From an uncultured Clostridia bacterium (GTDB lineage Bacteria > Bacillota > Clostridia > TANB77 > CAG-508): DNA of 60,490 nucleotides. The notes below the pieces were generated by a model, which did no database searches, was not told the DNA's origin, and was given only the letters and a program-made list of their open reading frames with translations. The DNA lies in assembly GCA_944390695.1 (NCBI GenBank), contig CALXQP010000048.1, forward strand, positions 1-60,490, written 5' to 3'. Made by a program: the position numbers and the translations under genes. Positions 35,644 through 44,506 of this stretch are shown piece by piece (positions within the stretch are counted from its first letter, which is position 1; every line of letters starts with the position of its first letter).

Positions 35644-36099
35644 ATGATAACAAAATCATTAGAAGAATATTTAAAAACAATGTATATATTAAAAAAGCAA
35701 AATGGAAATATAAGAGTAACAGACATAGCAAATAAAATGAGTTGTACGAAGCCAAGTGTTAATAAAGCTTTAAACAATTTAAAAGAAGAGAAATTAGTAA
35801 ATTATGAAGTTTATGGGCAGATAGAGTTAACAGAACAGGGAGAAGAATTAGCTAAAAAAATTTTAGAAGTATATGATATTGTTTATTTATTTTTAAGAGA
35901 AGTATTAGGATTAGATGAAGAAGAAGCGAAAAAAGAAGCTGAAAATATAAAATCTGTTATTACAGATAATACTATAAATAAACTTGCTAAATATGTACAT
36001 AATGTTTTAGGATTAAGTAATTTAAATTGTAATTATGATATAAATCAAGAAAAATGCAGAAGCTGTGTGAAAAGAACAGTTAAGAAGAAAAAAATATAA
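35644..36099 (+). CDS. DtxR/MntR-like transcription regulator with C-terminal cysteine cluster
   Basis: Start 35644 (MITKSLEEYLKTMY) follows AAAGGAGAAA. The 151-residue protein has the winged-helix domain of the DtxR/MntR family (VTDIANKMSCTKPSVNKALNNLKEE) and the helical dimerisation domain. Where MntR has metal ligands His77, Glu102 and His103 (YRHELL, EGIEHHL), this protein has EVYDIV and ENIKSVI, so the usual Mn/Fe site is largely absent. Instead it ends with C129, C138 and C141 (NCNYDINQEKCRSC). Being first in the suf operon, it may sense Fe-S status and autoregulate. That sensing role is inference. Confidence 0.82.
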   Translation: MITKSLEEYLKTMYILKKQNGNIRVTDIANKMSCTKPSVNKALNNLKEEKLVNYEVYGQIELTEQGEELAKKILEVYDIVYLFLREVLGLDEEEAKKEAENIKSVITDNTINKLAKYVHNVLGLSNLNCNYDINQEKCRSCVKRTVKKKKI

Positions 36100-36134
36100 A
36101 TTTTAAAAGGCAAAAAGAGGAAGGATAGGTAAAA

Positions 36135-36872
36135 ATGAGTAAAAATATGTTAGAAATAAAAGATTTACATGTAAATGCAGGAGAAAAAGAAATTTTAAAA
36201 GGGATTAATTTAAAGATAAATAAAGGAGAAATACATGTAATAATGGGACCAAATGGTTCAGGAAAGACAACTACAGCAAATGCGATTTTAAATAATCCAG
36301 CATATACAAAAATAAATGGAAGTATTGAATTTGATGGAGAAGATATAACAAATTTAAAAACAGATGAAATTGCAAGAAAAGGAATTTTTATGTCTTTTCA
36401 ATCACCAGAAGAAATACCAGGAGTATCAGTTACAAATTTTTTGAAATATGCTAAAAATAAAATTACAGGTGAACCAGTTAAAATATTTGCATTTAAAGAA
36501 GAATTAAAAAAATATATGGAAGAATTAAATATGAATCCTAAAAATATGGAAAGAAGCTTAAATGTTGGATTTTCGGGAGGAGAGAAAAAGAAAAATGAAA
36601 TTTTGCAAATGCTTGTATTAAATCCAAAACTTGCAATTTTAGATGAAACAGATTCAGGGCTTGATGTTGATGCTATAAAAACAGTATCAAAAGGAATAGA
36701 AATGTTTAAAAATGAAAATAATGCAGTTCTTATAATTACTCATAATACTAAAATTTTACATAGTTTAAAAGTAGATTATGTTCATGTTTTAGTAGATGGT
36801 AAAATAATTACAACAGGTAGCCAAGAACTTGCAGAAATAATTGAAGAAAATGGATATTCTCAATACAAATAA
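36135..36872 (+). CDS. sufC: Fe-S cluster assembly ATPase SufC
   Basis: This 245-residue ABC-type ATPase powers the SufBCD scaffold that builds Fe-S clusters. It has Walker A GPNGSGKTT near residue 39, the Q-loop FMSFQSPEEIPGV, the SufC-type signature FSGGEKKKNEI, Walker B LAILDETDSGLD and the switch His in LIITHNTKIL. It follows the regulator by 35 bases. The sufB start follows its stop by 13 bases. Confidence 0.96.
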   Translation: MSKNMLEIKDLHVNAGEKEILKGINLKINKGEIHVIMGPNGSGKTTTANAILNNPAYTKINGSIEFDGEDITNLKTDEIARKGIFMSFQSPEEIPGVSVTNFLKYAKNKITGEPVKIFAFKEELKKYMEELNMNPKNMERSLNVGFSGGEKKKNEILQMLVLNPKLAILDETDSGLDVDAIKTVSKGIEMFKNENNAVLIITHNTKILHSLKVDYVHVLVDGKIITTGSQELAEIIEENGYSQYK

Positions 36873-36885
36873 TGAAAGGATTGCT

Positions 36886-38283
36886 ATGAAAACAAAGTTA
36901 GAAGAAATAAATAGAAATATATATGACATAAAAAATAAAGATGAATATGAATTCAAAATAAAAAAAGGGCTAACAGCTGAGATTATAGAAGAAATTTCAA
37001 AACAAAAAAATGATCCAGATTGGATGAGAGATTTTAGATTAAAAGCATTAGAAGTATATAATAAATTAGAATTGCCAACATGGGGACCAGATTTATCAGA
37101 ATTAAATATGGAAGAAATAGCAACATATGTAAAACCAAAATCTAAATTAAATAGTTCATGGGATGATGTGCCAGAAGATATAAAAAATACATTTGATAAA
37201 TTAGGAATTCCAGAAGCAGAAAAAACATCACTAGCAGGAGTTGGAGCTCAATATGATTCAGAAGTTGTATATCATAGTATGAGAGAAGATTTGATAAAAC
37301 AAGGTGTAATATATACAGATATGGAAACTGCTGTAAGAGAATACCCAGAATTAGTAAAAACACATTTTATGAAATGTGTTCCTGTATCTGACCATAAATT
37401 TGTTGCATTACATGGTGCTGTATGGTCAGGAGGGTCATTTGTATATGTACCAAAAGGTGTAAAAGTAGATATTCCATTACAATCATATTTTAGGCTAAAT
37501 TCGCCAGAATCTGGTCAATTTGAACATACATTAATAATTGTAGATGAAGGGGCGAGCTTACATTTTATTGAAGGATGTTCAGCACCAAAATATAATAAAG
37601 TAAATTTACATGCTGGCTGTGTTGAATTATATGTAAAAGATGGAGCATATTTAAGATATTCAACAATTGAAAATTGGTCAAAAAATATGTTAAATTTGAA
37701 TACTAAAAAAGCAATTGTAGGAAAAAATGCGAAAATGGATTGGGTCTCAGGCTCATTTGGCTCTAAAATTTCAATGTTATATCCAATGAGCATATTAAAT
37801 GGAGAAAATGCAAAAACAGAATTTACTGGAATTTCATTTGCAGGTAAAGGACAAAACTTAGATAATGGATTTAAAGTTGTGCATAATGCACAAAATACTT
37901 CAAGTGTTGTAAATGCTAAATCTATTTCTAAAAATGGTGGTAAATGCACATATAGAAGTTTAGTACGAATTAATGAAAATGCGAAAAACTCTAAATCTTC
38001 AGTATCTTGTGAATCTTTAATGTTAGATGATATTTCAATCTCAGATACAATTCCAACAAATGATATTAGAACAGATGATGTAGAATTTTCGCATGAAGCT
38101 AAAATTGGAAAAATTAGTGATAAAACAATCTTTTATTTAATGAGTAGAGGTTTATCTGAAGAAGATGCTAAAGCCATGATTGTTAGAGGTTTTGCTCATC
38201 CTATAGCTAAAGAATTGCCAGTAGAATATGCAGTTGAAATGAATAATTTGATTAATTTAGAATTAGAAGGAGCAATTGGTTAA
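36886..38283 (+). CDS. sufB: Fe-S cluster assembly scaffold SufB
   Basis: Start 36886 (MKTKLEEINRNIYD) is chosen for GAAAGGA five bases upstream; an earlier in-frame ATG would overlap sufC. The 465-residue beta-helix protein has the SufB landmarks GVGAQYDSEVVYHSM, KFVALHGAVWSGGSFVYVPKGV, HFIEGCSAPKY and the C-terminal EDAKAMIVRGFAHPI. With SufC and SufD it forms the cluster-assembly complex. The length is normal for SufB of Firmicutes. Confidence 0.96.
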   Translation: MKTKLEEINRNIYDIKNKDEYEFKIKKGLTAEIIEEISKQKNDPDWMRDFRLKALEVYNKLELPTWGPDLSELNMEEIATYVKPKSKLNSSWDDVPEDIKNTFDKLGIPEAEKTSLAGVGAQYDSEVVYHSMREDLIKQGVIYTDMETAVREYPELVKTHFMKCVPVSDHKFVALHGAVWSGGSFVYVPKGVKVDIPLQSYFRLNSPESGQFEHTLIIVDEGASLHFIEGCSAPKYNKVNLHAGCVELYVKDGAYLRYSTIENWSKNMLNLNTKKAIVGKNAKMDWVSGSFGSKISMLYPMSILNGENAKTEFTGISFAGKGQNLDNGFKVVHNAQNTSSVVNAKSISKNGGKCTYRSLVRINENAKNSKSSVSCESLMLDDISISDTIPTNDIRTDDVEFSHEAKIGKISDKTIFYLMSRGLSEEDAKAMIVRGFAHPIAKELPVEYAVEMNNLINLELEGAIG

Positions 38284-38349
38284 TTAATTTGAGATTTGAA
38301 CCAGATTTGTTTTCAAAAAAGAATATGGAAAAATTAGAAAGGGAAAAAT

Positions 38350-39411
38350 ATGGAAAAATTACAATTATTAAATGAAACACCCATAAGAACTTCGAAAAAT
38401 TTTAATATAAATAATATCAAAATAGAAAATTTTGAATTTCCAGAAACTATAAAAAAATTTAGTAATATAAATATAATTGGAGATTTATCACAAATTACAC
38501 AAGAAGTTAGTCTAATAGATTTAAAATATGGACTAAATGAATATTTAACTAATCAAGTAAAAACAAGAGCAAATCAAAAATTAAAAGTAGTTGTAGACAA
38601 TAAAACAAACAAAGAAACAAAAATAGAATTCAATTTTGACAGAGAAAATTTAGAATTAGTAGATAATATAGAAATCGAAGCAAATGAAAACTCTAAGGCG
38701 ACAATTATAATTAAATATTTAACATGTGAAAATATAAAAGCATTTCATAATGGAATTATTAGAGTTAATGCAAAACAAAATTCAAATATAAAAATAATAG
38801 TAGTAAATTTAATGAACAATATGAGTAATAATTTTTTAGCCATTCAAAATACTGTTTCAAAAGATGCAAAATTAAATTATACAATAATTGATTTTGGAGG
38901 CAAATATAGTATAACAAATTACCATTCAAATTTAGATGGAGAAAATGCAGATAATAGATTAAATACTATATATTTAGGAAAAGAAACACAATGTTTTGAC
39001 CTAAATTATATTGCTGAACTAAGAGGTGAAAAATCAAATATAAATATAGAAGTTCAAGGAGCTTTAAATGATAATGCCAAAAAGCATTTTAAAGGAACAA
39101 TTGATTTTAAAAAAGGTTGTAAAAAAGCAAAAGGAAATGAAAATGAATCTTGTATGCTTTTATCAAATACAGCAAAATCAATATCTTTGCCAATGCTTTT
39201 ATGTTCAGAAGAAGAGGTTGAAGGAAATCACAGTAGTTCAGCAGGCAAAATTGAAGAAAAAGAATTATTTTATATTATGAGCAGAGGCTTTGAATTTAAA
39301 GAAGCTTTGAAATTGATGGTTAAGGCTAAATTTAACAAAATATTAGAAAATATAAAAAACGAAGAATTGAAAACTGAAATTTTGCAAGAAATAGATACTA
39401 AACTAAATTAG
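38350..39411 (+). CDS. sufD: Fe-S cluster assembly protein SufD
   Basis: This 353-residue protein is a diverged paralogue of SufB. The C-terminal signature GNHSSSAGKIEEKELFYIMSRGFEFKEALKLMVKAKF and the middle beta-helix region identify it. The N-terminal part is Asn/Lys-rich and less conserved. It completes the SufBCD complex. GAAAGGG precedes the ATG. A family A repeat lies between it and sufS. Confidence 0.93.
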   Translation: MEKLQLLNETPIRTSKNFNINNIKIENFEFPETIKKFSNINIIGDLSQITQEVSLIDLKYGLNEYLTNQVKTRANQKLKVVVDNKTNKETKIEFNFDRENLELVDNIEIEANENSKATIIIKYLTCENIKAFHNGIIRVNAKQNSNIKIIVVNLMNNMSNNFLAIQNTVSKDAKLNYTIIDFGGKYSITNYHSNLDGENADNRLNTIYLGKETQCFDLNYIAELRGEKSNINIEVQGALNDNAKKHFKGTIDFKKGCKKAKGNENESCMLLSNTAKSISLPMLLCSEEEVEGNHSSSAGKIEEKELFYIMSRGFEFKEALKLMVKAKFNKILENIKNEELKTEILQEIDTKLN

Positions 39412-39417
39412 AAAAGA

Positions 39418-39440
39418 AAAAAGAGAACCGGCACCAAATT
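39418..39440 (+). repeat. Family A repeat, sufD-sufS gap
   Basis: AAAAA followed by GAGAACCGGCACCAAATT, placed right before the sufS ribosome site, as in the accA and typA leaders. Confidence 0.9.
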
Positions 39441-39458
39441 GCCATGAAAGGAGAAAAA

Positions 39459-40658
39459 ATGGATTTTGAGATTTTAGAAAACAGAAAAATAGCATATTTA
39501 GACAATGGAGCAACAACACAAAAACCAAGACAAGTAATAGATGCAGTTGAAAGATATTATGAAAATAGTAATGCAAATCCACATAGAGGATCATATGGAT
39601 TAAGTATTGAAGCTACAGAATTATATGAAAATGCAAGAAAGAAAATTGCTGATTTTATAAATGCTAAAAATGCAGAAGAAATCATATTTTCCAAAAATGC
39701 TAGTGAAAGTTTAAACTTAATAGCATATTCATATGGACTAGATAATTTAAAAGAAAATGATGAGATTGTTTTATCTATAATGGAACATCATTCTAATTTG
39801 GTTCCTTGGCAATATGTGGCTAAAAAAACAAAAAGTAATTTGAAATATATGTATATTAATGAAAATTATGAAATAACAGAAGATGAAATAAAAGAAAAGA
39901 TAACAAATAAAACAAAAGTTGTTGGAATAACACATGTATCTAATGTGCTTGGAACTATTAATAAAGTAAAAGAAATAATCAAATATGCTCATGAAAAAGG
40001 TGCTATTGTAGTTGTAGATGCAGCTCAAAGTATACCACATATGAAAATTGATGTACAAGATTTAGATGCAGATTTTTTAGTGTTTTCAGGTCATAAAATG
40101 CTTGCACCTCTTGGAATAGGTGTATTATATGGAAAAAAAGAAATTCTTGATAAGATGAACCCATTTTTAATGGGAGGAGATATGATAGAATATGTTTATG
40201 AACAAGAAACAACATTTGCACAATTGCCAAATAAATTTGAAGCAGGTACTCAAAATGTTGGTGGTGTAGTTGGATTAAATGCAGCAATTGATTATATACA
40301 AAATATAGGTTATGAGCAAATTGAAAAAAAGGAAAAAGCTCTTATTTCATATGCAAAACAAGAACTTTCAAAATTAGATTTTGTAAAATTATATTTAACA
40401 CCAAATGAAGAAAATCATTCAAGTGTGATTTCTTTTAATATAAAAGGTGTACATCCACATGATGTAGCAAGTATATTAGATAGTGAAAATGTATGTATTC
40501 GCTCAGGAAATCATTGTGCACAACCTCTTATGAGATTTTTAGGAATAGATTCAACTTGTAGAGCTAGTTTTTATTTTTATAATACTAAAGAAGATGTTGA
40601 TATGCTAGTAAATGGCCTAAAAAAAACATATAAAATGTTTGAAAAATATATTTCTTAG
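39459..40658 (+). CDS. sufS: Cysteine desulfurase SufS
   Basis: This PLP enzyme removes sulfur from cysteine and passes it to SufU. The start at 39459 (MDFEILENRKIAYLDNGATT) follows AAGGAG; an ATG 15 bases earlier contains that site. The 399-residue protein has HHSNLVPW, the PLP-binding Lys in DFLVFSGHKMLAP and the persulfide Cys in RSGNHCAQPLM. It ends the suf operon, and its partner sufU is on the opposite strand directly downstream. Confidence 0.96.
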   Translation: MDFEILENRKIAYLDNGATTQKPRQVIDAVERYYENSNANPHRGSYGLSIEATELYENARKKIADFINAKNAEEIIFSKNASESLNLIAYSYGLDNLKENDEIVLSIMEHHSNLVPWQYVAKKTKSNLKYMYINENYEITEDEIKEKITNKTKVVGITHVSNVLGTINKVKEIIKYAHEKGAIVVVDAAQSIPHMKIDVQDLDADFLVFSGHKMLAPLGIGVLYGKKEILDKMNPFLMGGDMIEYVYEQETTFAQLPNKFEAGTQNVGGVVGLNAAIDYIQNIGYEQIEKKEKALISYAKQELSKLDFVKLYLTPNEENHSSVISFNIKGVHPHDVASILDSENVCIRSGNHCAQPLMRFLGIDSTCRASFYFYNTKEDVDMLVNGLKKTYKMFEKYIS

Positions 40659-40665
40659 TTTTATT

Positions 40666-41115
40666 TTATTTATTTAAACTAGTCTGATTTTGGTTTAAGA
40701 TTTTTTCTATAGTATGCCATGCAAGTAGTGCACATTTAACTCTTGCTGGCATATTTGCTATATTTTTAAAAGCTAATGCATCTTCTAATTTTTTTAATTC
40801 TTCCTCACTTTTGGTTTCTCTTTTTATCATATCTATAAATATTTGGATAATTTCTTTTGCTTGTTCTATTGTTTTTCCTTTTAATGTGTCTATCATTATA
40901 GATGTAGAACTTTGAGAAATTGCACAGCCATGTCCTGTAAAAGCCATATCTTCAATTATATTTCCATTTAACTTTAGTTGTATTTCTATTTCATCTCCAC
41001 AGTTTGGATTATGACCTTTTTCGCAAAAGTCACATTTTTCTAATTTCTTTTTATTATATGAATTCATACTGTGTTCCATTATAATTTCATTATAAATTTC
41101 TGTTAAATCTTCCAT
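40666..41115 (-). CDS. sufU: Sulfur-transfer/zinc protein SufU
   Basis: SufU accepts sulfur from SufS in Gram-positive bacteria. The 149-residue protein has the zinc-ligand regions NPNCGDEIEIQLKL, GHGCAISQSSTSIM and VKCALLAWHTIE, with the SufU-type spacing between the last two. An extra CDFCEKG just before NPNCGD adds two cysteines. Unusually, sufU is convergent with sufS and has its own promoter, so its dose can be set separately. AAGGAA lies upstream of the ATG. Confidence 0.93.
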   Translation of the reverse strand: MEDLTEIYNEIIMEHSMNSYNKKKLEKCDFCEKGHNPNCGDEIEIQLKLNGNIIEDMAFTGHGCAISQSSTSIMIDTLKGKTIEQAKEIIQIFIDMIKRETKSEEELKKLEDALAFKNIANMPARVKCALLAWHTIEKILNQNQTSLNK

Positions 41116-41173
41116 TTTTATTCCTTCCTTTTAATCGACACTTATATATGTTTTAAGTTAATTATGTTTGATA

Positions 41174-41202
41174 ATTATATCATCATCATATAATAATGTC
41201 AA
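41174..41202 (-). promoter_or_regulatory. Consensus promoter of sufU
   Basis: On the minus strand TTGACA (41197-41202), 17 bases and TATAAT (41174-41179) match the consensus exactly. Its -35 box forms the left half of the palindrome ATGTCAATTATTTGACAT. Confidence 0.85.
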
Positions 41203-41206
41203 TTAT

Positions 41207-41235
41207 TTGACATAATTTATGTCATATGCTATAAT
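41207..41235 (+). promoter_or_regulatory. Consensus promoter of mnmA
   Basis: TTGACA (41207-41212), 17 bases and TATAAT (41230-41235). Its -35 box is the right half of the shared palindrome at 41196-41213. The leader to mnmA is about 95 bases with no clear structure. Confidence 0.88.
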
Positions 41236-41333
41236 GATAGCGCAAAAAATAAAAAAGTATGATCTAATTGTTAGAAATTATTTTCTTTCAAGGCAACTCA
41301 ATGAGTTTATAGAAATAGTGAAAGGAATATGAT

Positions 41334-42407
41334 ATGAAAAATAATAAAGTATTAGTTGGAGTAAGTGGTGGTGTAGACAGTAGTGTATCAGCTTTGTTAT
41401 TGAAACAAAAAGGATATGAACCAATAGGAGTAACACTAGAATTATTTGAACATTTGGCAACAAATAAAAAAGAAACAAATATAGATGCAAAAAATATATG
41501 TGCTCAAATAGGAATACCATATTTTGAGTTTGATTATAAAGAAGAATTTAAAAAAGTAGTAATACAAGACTTTATAGATTGTTATTCAAATTGTAAAACA
41601 CCAAATCCATGTATAGAATGTAATAAACATATGAAATTTGGACATATGTGGGAAAAAGCAAAAGAATTAGGTTGTGAATATATTGCAACAGGTCATTATG
41701 CTAAAACAGAATATTCTGAAAAATATAAAAGATGGGTATTAAAAAAGTCAAAAGCTGGTGCAAAAGATCAAAGTTATGTATTATGGAATGTTCCGAAAGA
41801 ATTGTTAGAACATATAATATTCCCTTTATCTGATTTTGAGAATAAAGAACAAATTAGAGAAATTGCAAGAAAAAATAATTTGCAAGTAGCAAATAAGCCA
41901 GATAGTGAAGATATTTGTTTTATACCAAATGGGAATTATAAAGAATTTTTAGAAAATAATTCTGAGATAAAGCCTAAAGCTGGAAATATAGTTTTAGCAG
42001 ATGGTCAAATATTAGGAAAACATAATGGATTATATAATTATACAATAGGCCAAAGAAAAGGTCTTGGAATTTCATATAAAGTGCCACTTTTTGTATTAGG
42101 ATTTAATCCTGAGAGAAATGAAGTAATAGTTGGAGAAGAAAGAGAATTATATAAAAAAGAAATTTTAGTTACAGATATAAATTTATTATTAGTAGATGAA
42201 ATTAATGAACCTATTGATGTTGATGTAAAAACAAGATATTCATCAAAAGTTGCAAAAGCAACAATAACTTCTCAAATAAATAAGGCAGAAAATAAAAAAG
42301 AGCTTAGAGTAGTGTTTGAAGAACCGCAAAGAGCGATAACTCCAGGACAATCAGCTGTATTTTATATAGGAGATATTGTTTTAGGTGGAGGAAAAATTGT
42401 TAAATAA
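41334..42407 (+). CDS. mnmA: tRNA-specific 2-thiouridylase MnmA
   Basis: MnmA thiolates U34 of tRNAs for Lys, Glu and Gln, using sulfur that originates at a cysteine desulfurase. The 357-residue protein has the PP-loop GVSGGVDSSV, the catalytic cysteine in KTPNPCIECNKHMKFG and the second cysteine in SEDICFIPNGNY, then the central and beta-barrel domains with YTIGQRKGLGI. AAAGGAA precedes the ATG. Its divergence from sufU ties tRNA thiolation to Suf sulfur supply. tsaC follows after 19 bases. Confidence 0.97.
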   Translation: MKNNKVLVGVSGGVDSSVSALLLKQKGYEPIGVTLELFEHLATNKKETNIDAKNICAQIGIPYFEFDYKEEFKKVVIQDFIDCYSNCKTPNPCIECNKHMKFGHMWEKAKELGCEYIATGHYAKTEYSEKYKRWVLKKSKAGAKDQSYVLWNVPKELLEHIIFPLSDFENKEQIREIARKNNLQVANKPDSEDICFIPNGNYKEFLENNSEIKPKAGNIVLADGQILGKHNGLYNYTIGQRKGLGISYKVPLFVLGFNPERNEVIVGEERELYKKEILVTDINLLLVDEINEPIDVDVKTRYSSKVAKATITSQINKAENKKELRVVFEEPQRAITPGQSAVFYIGDIVLGGGKIVK

Positions 42408-42426
42408 ATGAAAGGAAAATATAGAA

Positions 42427-43029
42427 ATGGATATGGCAAAAGAAATAGAAAAAGCAGCAGAATTAATTAAAAAAGGTAAAATTGTAATATTTCCTACTGA
42501 AACTGTTTATGGAATTGGTGTAAATGGACTAGATTCAAATGCAGTAAAAAAATTATATGAAATAAAAAAAAGACCATTAAATAAACCAATAAGTTTATTA
42601 GTATCAGATATGGAGATGGTAGAACAAATTGCTCGAGATATAACTGATGTGGAATATCAAATAATGAAAACTTTTTTTCCAGGGCCATTAACAATAATTT
42701 TAAAGAAAAAAGAAATAGTTCCAGATATTGTTACTTCAGGAAGTGATACTGTAGGAATTAGAATGCCAAGTGAAAAAATTGCCATAGAAATTGTAAAACA
42801 AGCAGGAGTCCCAATTGCGACACCTAGTGCAAATATTTCAGGAAAACCAAGTGGAACAAATATAAAAAGTATAATGCAAGACTTTGAGGGAAAAGTAGAT
42901 TTTTTTATAGATGGAGGAGAAAGCAAATTAGGAATTGGTTCAACAATTGTACAAGTTATAAATGAAGAACCTAAAATATTAAGAGAAGGAAGTATAACAC
43001 TTGAACAAATAAAACAAGTTATTAAATAA
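42427..43029 (+). CDS. tsaC: Threonylcarbamoyl-AMP synthase (YrdC/Sua5 family)
   Basis: This enzyme makes threonylcarbamoyl-AMP from threonine, bicarbonate and ATP for the t6A modification of ANN-decoding tRNAs. The 200-residue protein contains IVIFPTETVYGIG, KRPLNKPISLLV with the KRxxxKP signature and PSANISGKPSGT. It is the short form without the Sua5 C-terminal domain. GAAAGGA precedes the ATG. Confidence 0.94.
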   Translation: MDMAKEIEKAAELIKKGKIVIFPTETVYGIGVNGLDSNAVKKLYEIKKRPLNKPISLLVSDMEMVEQIARDITDVEYQIMKTFFPGPLTIILKKKEIVPDIVTSGSDTVGIRMPSEKIAIEIVKQAGVPIATPSANISGKPSGTNIKSIMQDFEGKVDFFIDGGESKLGIGSTIVQVINEEPKILREGSITLEQIKQVIK

Positions 43030-43084
43030 TTTTAAGTTTCAGGTTTTTTACTAACATCTTGAAATTTAAAGATTGGAGAAAAAT

Positions 43085-43774
43085 ATGTTAGATCAATTTT
43101 CAAGAACAGAATTATTGATAGGGAAAAGTGGTATAGAGAAATTGCAAAAATCTAAAGTTGCAATTTTTGGAATTGGTGGAGTAGGCTCATTTGTAGTAGA
43201 AGGATTAGCAAGAGCCGGAATTGGAAATTTTGTATTAATAGATAATGATGAAATTTCTATTACTAATTTAAATAGACAAATAATTGCAACACATAAAACA
43301 ATAGGAAGACCTAAAGTAGAAGTTGCAAAAGAGAGAATATTAGAAATTAATCCAAATGCAAATATAGAGATTTATCAAGAATTTTTTACCACAAGTACAA
43401 CTGGAATTATAGATAATACAATTTCTTATATAGTTGATTGTATTGATACTGTTTCATCTAAAATTGAATTAGTTGTAAGAGCAGAAATGTTAAATATTCC
43501 AATTATATCTAGTATGGGAACAGGAAACAAACTTGACCCAACAAAATTTGAAGTGACTGATATTTATAAAACAAGTGTATGTCCTCTTGCTAAAATTATG
43601 AGAAAAGAACTTAAAAATAGAGGAATTAAAAAATTAAAAGTTGTATATTCAAAAGAAGAGCCTATTAAAATTGCAAAAAATGATGAAGAAAAAATTAAAG
43701 CAGGTAGTATATCTTTTGTGCCATCAGTTGCAGGTTTAATAATTGCAGGAGAAGTTGTGAAAGATTTGTGTTAA
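43085..43774 (+). CDS. tcdA: tRNA threonylcarbamoyladenosine dehydratase (TcdA/CsdL-like)
   Basis: Start 43085 (MLDQFSRTELLIGKSG) follows TTGGAGAAAA. The 229-residue E1/ThiF-type protein has the nucleotide motif GIGGVGSFVVEGLARAG, the acidic DNDEISITNLNRQ and FVPSVAGLIIAG. Family members cyclise t6A to ct6A. The placement directly after tsaC fits consecutive steps of one tRNA modification pathway. The stop codon TAA is the first part of a reverse family A repeat. Confidence 0.9.
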   Translation: MLDQFSRTELLIGKSGIEKLQKSKVAIFGIGGVGSFVVEGLARAGIGNFVLIDNDEISITNLNRQIIATHKTIGRPKVEVAKERILEINPNANIEIYQEFFTTSTTGIIDNTISYIVDCIDTVSSKIELVVRAEMLNIPIISSMGTGNKLDPTKFEVTDIYKTSVCPLAKIMRKELKNRGIKKLKVVYSKEEPIKIAKNDEEKIKAGSISFVPSVAGLIIAGEVVKDLC

Positions 43775-43795
43775 TTTGGTGCCGGTTCTCTTTTT
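43772..43795 (-). repeat. Family A repeat overlapping the tcdA stop
   Basis: TAATTTGGTGCCGGTTCTCTTTTT is the reverse form of the family A unit. Its first three bases are the tcdA stop codon. Confidence 0.9.
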
Positions 43796-43817
43796 TACCT
43801 TAATTTTCGAAAAGCAC

Positions 43818-43846
43818 TTGTCAAAAATGGTAAATAAATGTATAAT
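43818..43846 (+). promoter_or_regulatory. Promoter of hpf
   Basis: TTGTCA, 17 bases and TATAAT, 47 bases upstream of the hpf start. Confidence 0.8.
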
Positions 43847-43892
43847 ATAAATATACTTAAAGAATAAAACAAAAAAGAGAGGAGAGATTTTT

Positions 43893-44417
43893 ATGCAAAT
43901 AAAAATAACAGGAAAGGAACTAAAGGTAACAGATGCAATAAACGAATATGTAGAAAGAAAAATGGAAAGAATTGAAAAATACTTTGAAAATGCAGAAGCT
44001 GATGTAGTTATAAGAGTAGAAAAATCTAGACAAATTGCAGAAATAAAAGTATCAGCAAATGGTGAGATGTTTAGAGCAGTAACAGAAGACAGAGATTTGT
44101 ATGCATCTATAGATAAAGATATAGATATATTAGAAGGTCAAATTAGAAAATCTAAAACTAAAAAAGAGAGAATGCTTAAAGATTCAACATTAAAAGTTTT
44201 AGAAGTAGCTGAACCTGTAAAAGAAGTTACTGATGAAATTTTGAAAATAGAGTATTATGAAATTAAGCCAATGTCTCCAGAAGATGCTAAATTAAAATTA
44301 CAAGAAAAACCTACTCAAATGTTTTTAGCATTTGTAAATGTTGAAACAGGAAAAGTAAATGTTATTCATAAATTAAAAGATGGCAAAAATTTTGGATTAA
44401 TCGAGCCAGAAGCTTAA
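43893..44417 (+). CDS. hpf: Ribosome hibernation-promoting factor, long form
   Basis: HPF pairs ribosomes into inactive 100S dimers in stationary phase. The 174-residue protein has the N-terminal S30AE domain (MQIKITGKELKVTDAINEYVERKM) and the C-terminal dimerisation domain (YYEIKPMSPEDAKLKLQEKPTQMFLAFVN) that defines the long form of Firmicutes. AGAGGAGAG precedes the ATG. It is monocistronic, with its own promoter and terminator. Confidence 0.96.
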   Translation: MQIKITGKELKVTDAINEYVERKMERIEKYFENAEADVVIRVEKSRQIAEIKVSANGEMFRAVTEDRDLYASIDKDIDILEGQIRKSKTKKERMLKDSTLKVLEVAEPVKEVTDEILKIEYYEIKPMSPEDAKLKLQEKPTQMFLAFVNVETGKVNVIHKLKDGKNFGLIEPEA

Positions 44418-44429
44418 AAATATATTTAA

Positions 44430-44466
44430 AAATCCGGTAGTTATTTTGAAACTACTGGATTTTTTA
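44430..44466 (+). terminator. Intrinsic terminator of hpf
   Basis: AAATCCGGTAGTT pairs with AACTACTGGATTT (one mismatch), followed by a T run. Confidence 0.88.
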
Positions 44467-44506
44467 GTTTAGGGTTATATTAGAATAAATATTTTGTCAA
44501 AATCTA

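Noticed and set aside
36841..36885. Upstream ATG of sufB overlapping sufC
   Set aside because: It would add residues unlike SufB and lacks a ribosome site; ATG 36886 has GAAAGGA at proper spacing.
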